Assembly: GCF_015163075.1 (NCBI RefSeq)
Contig: NZ_JADDXU010000003.1
Location: 620,001 to 684,000, forward strand
DNA: 64,000 nucleotides
Direction: 5' to 3'
Source of the DNA: Streptomyces justiciae
Lineage (GTDB): Bacteria; Actinomycetota; Actinomycetes; Streptomycetales; Streptomycetaceae
The translations under genes were made by a program, and so were the position numbers. The notes under the pieces are model-generated. The model was not told the origin of the DNA and did not search any database. It was given only the letters and a program-made list of their open reading frames with translations. Below, piece after piece: positions 62,145-64,000 of the stretch. How positions within the stretch are numbered: the first letter of the stretch is position 1; the number at the start of each line of letters is the position of its first letter.

Positions 62145-62251
62145 GACCTCACCCTAATGGGCCTTGCGGAACGCCGGGCACTCGTCCCAGTACGGCCCCA
62201 CCGCTGAGTGAACCGGCGTGACCCGGAGCCGCCCGCGCCGTTGGCACGCGC

Positions 62252-63541
62252 TCACCCTTCCAGCAGCCCCTGCCCCACATACTCCCCTTCCGCCGCCCCA
62301 CCCGGCACCGCGAACAGCCCGCTCGACTCGTGGCGGATGTACCGCGACAGCGCGTCCCCGCGGTCGAGCTTGCGTTGGACGGGGACGAAGCCGCGCAGGG
62401 GGTCGGCCTGCCAGCAGACGAAGAGGAGGCCCGCGTCCGGGACGCCGTCCGTGTCGATGCCGTCGTGGAAGGACCAGGGGCGGCGGAGCATCGCCGCGCC
62501 CCCGTTCTGGTCGGGCCGGGTGATCCGGGCGTGGGCGTTGAGGGGGACCACCAGGTCGCCCTTGGCGTCGGTCTTCTCCAGGTCCATCGCGGTCGTCTCG
62601 GAGCCCCCGGTCAGCGGCGCCCCGTCCGCCTTGCGACGCCCGATGACCTGCTCCTGCGCCTTCACCGACAGCTGCTCCCAGTCGTCGAGGAGCATGCGGA
62701 TACGGCGTACGACGGCGTAGGAGCCGTTCGCCATCCATGCGGGGTCCCCCGAGGAGGGCACGAAGATCCGCCGGTCGAAGTCGGATTCCGTCGGCTTGGG
62801 ATTGCGGGTGCCGTCGATCTGGCCCATCAGGTTGCGGGCCGTCATGGGGTGGGCGGTGGCGCCCGGCGACCGGTTGAAGCCGTTCATCTGCCAGCGGACC
62901 TTCGCCGCGCCGCCCGCGTCCTTCTGGATCGCGCGCAGGGCGTGGAAGGCGACCAGGGCGTCGTCGGCGCCGATCTGCACCCACAGGTCGCCGTTGCTGC
63001 GCGCCTTGTCGAGCCGGTCGGAGGAAAAGTCGGGCAGCGGATCGAGGGCGACCGGCCGCTGCTTCTCCAAGCCGGTCCGCGCGAAGAAGCTGTGCCCGAA
63101 GCCGAAGGCGATCGTCAGCGAGGACGGACCGGCGTCGCGGGCGACGTCCGTGTCGTCACTCGCCATGGCCTCGCCCGCCATCAGCCGTCGTGCCGTCTCC
63201 GACCAGCGGCGCAGCAGTGCGGCCGCCCCCTTGCGGCCCGCGCCCGCCGCCAGGTCGAAGGCGACGAGGTGGCCGCGGGCCTGGAGGCCCTGGAGGATGC
63301 CGGGCTGATGTTTCCCGTGAAACATCACCTCCTCGGCGCCGAGCGAGGTCAGCGGGGTGGCCTCGGCGGGCCGGGCGGCGTATCCCACGGCTCCGCCGGC
63401 CGCGCCGAGCACGAGCCCGGTGGCACCGGCGGTGCCGAGCAGTCGGCGCCGCGAAAGGCCCTCCTTGGAGGCACTTTCGGAAACGCCGTCATTAACTGCC
63501 TTCTCGGGCGTCCGGGTCTGCGGAATGGACTGGTCAGCCAC
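62252..63541 (-). CDS. dtpA: Tat-exported DyP-type haem peroxidase (DtpA/EfeB-like)
   Basis: A 429-residue dye-decolourising peroxidase. The Tat motif SRRRLLGTAGATGLVLGA lies near residues 30-47. The distal aspartate is in GQIDGTRNP, the proximal haem histidine is His337 in NAHARITRP, and the distal arginine is Arg354 in MLRRPWSF. In S. lividans the DtpA homologue acts with copper chaperones in maturing the GlxA copper oxidase (recalled); EfeB-type iron extraction is an alternative. The GTG start is 6 bp after the stop of the CopC/CopD-like gene, so an operon is likely. A degenerate parS occurs inside. Confidence 0.9.
   Translation of the reverse strand: MADQSIPQTRTPEKAVNDGVSESASKEGLSRRRLLGTAGATGLVLGAAGGAVGYAARPAEATPLTSLGAEEVMFHGKHQPGILQGLQARGHLVAFDLAAGAGRKGAAALLRRWSETARRLMAGEAMASDDTDVARDAGPSSLTIAFGFGHSFFARTGLEKQRPVALDPLPDFSSDRLDKARSNGDLWVQIGADDALVAFHALRAIQKDAGGAAKVRWQMNGFNRSPGATAHPMTARNLMGQIDGTRNPKPTESDFDRRIFVPSSGDPAWMANGSYAVVRRIRMLLDDWEQLSVKAQEQVIGRRKADGAPLTGGSETTAMDLEKTDAKGDLVVPLNAHARITRPDQNGGAAMLRRPWSFHDGIDTDGVPDAGLLFVCWQADPLRGFVPVQRKLDRGDALSRYIRHESSGLFAVPGGAAEGEYVGQGLLEG
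63310..63323. promoter_or_regulatory. parS: parS-like site (one mismatch) inside the DyP gene
   Basis: GTTTCCCGTGAAAC on the + strand, one base from consensus, coding MFHGKH on the reverse strand. Confidence 0.5.
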
Positions 63542-63547
63542 GGTGGT

Positions 63548-64000
63548 TCAGCCGATCTGCGCGTTCTTGGAGACGGTGGTCTGGTCGATGTCGGAGGTCC
63601 GCACGGTCACGGCGACCTTCCAGTCGCCCGCCATGGGGAGCTGTACGCCGGCGGCGGACCAGTGGCCGGTGGTGATGCGGTCGGGGGTGACGGGCAGCGG
63701 CCCGATGTTCTTGGCCTCCAGGGTGAAGGACACCTTCACCTCGGGGACGTCGAAGGCCCGGCCGTTGGGCCGCTCCACGTAGACGTGCATCTCGTTGGCG
63801 CCCACGCGCGCGGGGTTGAGGTCGATGCGGACGAGTCCCTTGCCGTCCTCGCCGCCGGTGTCGAAGGGCATGTCCAGGGTGACCGCGGCGGACGAGTCGG
63901 CGGTGGAGGACGAGGAGGAGGCGGACGAGGAGGTGGCCGCCTTGGCGTCTTGTTCGGTGCGTCCGGGCTCGGTCTGGGTGAGCACGGTGGTGACGGCGAG
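63548..64000 (-). CDS. CopC/CopD-like copper transport protein, C-terminal part (cut by window end)
   Basis: The visible 150 residues are the end of a longer protein. The leftmost part LAVTTVLTQTEPGRTE resembles the last transmembrane helix end of CopD, followed by a Ser-rich linker and a YtkA-like extracytoplasmic domain with VRIDLNPARVGANEMHVYVE and DWKVAVTVRTSDIDQTT. Fused CopC-CopD-YtkA proteins stand before dtpA in Streptomyces (recalled), with Sco and a copper chaperone further upstream, presumably beyond this window. The start codon is not visible. Confidence 0.75.
   Translation of the reverse strand, partial: LAVTTVLTQTEPGRTEQDAKAATSSSASSSSSTADSSAAVTLDMPFDTGGEDGKGLVRIDLNPARVGANEMHVYVERPNGRAFDVPEVKVSFTLEAKNIGPLPVTPDRITTGHWSAAGVQLPMAGDWKVAVTVRTSDIDQTTVSKNAQIG

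Overview
The window looks like a Streptomyces chromosome. It has very high G+C with strongly GC-biased third codon positions, frequent GTG starts, and lineage markers: SsgA/SsgR sporulation proteins, a FemX-type peptidoglycan branching enzyme, a Rex operator before cydABCD, and many copies of GTTTCACGTGAAAC, the Streptomyces parS (ParB-binding) sequence. From memory, the gene order (ino1, padR, PBP, alanine-racemase-like gene, femX, rpsF-ssb-rpsR-rplI, dnaB, ssgR-ssgA, thiC, hisC, cydAB-cydCD, serS, pheA, DyP peroxidase) matches the segment beside oriC in S. coelicolor. A dense parS array fits an origin-proximal position. The species cannot be decided from the sequence.

Layout. 1-8.7 kb: cell-envelope genes, namely inositol-phosphate synthase (cut by the window start) with a PadR regulator, a bifunctional penicillin-binding protein, a GT87 membrane mannosyltransferase-like protein, an alanine-racemase-like protein and FemX. 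9.0-10.8 kb: the rpsF-ssb-rpsR-rplI operon, ended by a strong terminator and followed by three parS-type sites in 81 bp. 11-19 kb: a MATE exporter, dnaB with DnaA-box-like repeats upstream, a serine beta-lactamase-family protein, GNAT acetyltransferases and a divergent MarR/MFS exporter pair. 19-26 kb: a HAD phosphatase, a flavohemoglobin-like protein with a long disordered N terminus, a NUDIX protein, a LysR regulator, a holin-like/LMW-phosphatase/PLP-lyase operon and a cupin. 26-28 kb: DUF5326-like membrane protein, ssgR and ssgA. 28-37 kb: a YibE/F membrane protein, a TPP riboswitch with thiC, a metallophosphoesterase, a LacI regulator and hisC. 37.6-43.8 kb: a Rex operator and cydA-cydB-cydCD (cytochrome bd oxidase and its assembly exporter). 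43.8-53.6 kb: a GAF histidine kinase, an M23 peptidase, a HAD phosphatase, an LLM oxidoreductase, KptA, a MerR regulator, an alpha/beta-hydrolase-SDR fusion and an M24 peptidase-like protein. 53.9-57.4 kb: two ABC ATPase/permease pairs in one operon. 58-64 kb: tRNA-Ser(GCT), a second HAD phosphatase, serS, an intergenic cluster of DnaA-box-like sites, pheA, a Tat-exported DyP peroxidase and the end of a CopC/CopD-like gene cut by the window edge.

Most of this is conserved Streptomyces core genome. I saw no insertion sequence, prophage, CRISPR array, rRNA or toxin-antitoxin module. The most interesting material is non-coding: 7 perfect and 5 one-mismatch parS sites, one of them inside the TPP riboswitch and one forming the centre of a 34-bp perfect palindrome, and three DnaA-box-like clusters outside oriC (upstream of dnaB, upstream of kptA, and between serS and pheA). 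Two tiny ORFs with good ribosome-binding sites and two ssgR-upstream dyads also deserve a look.
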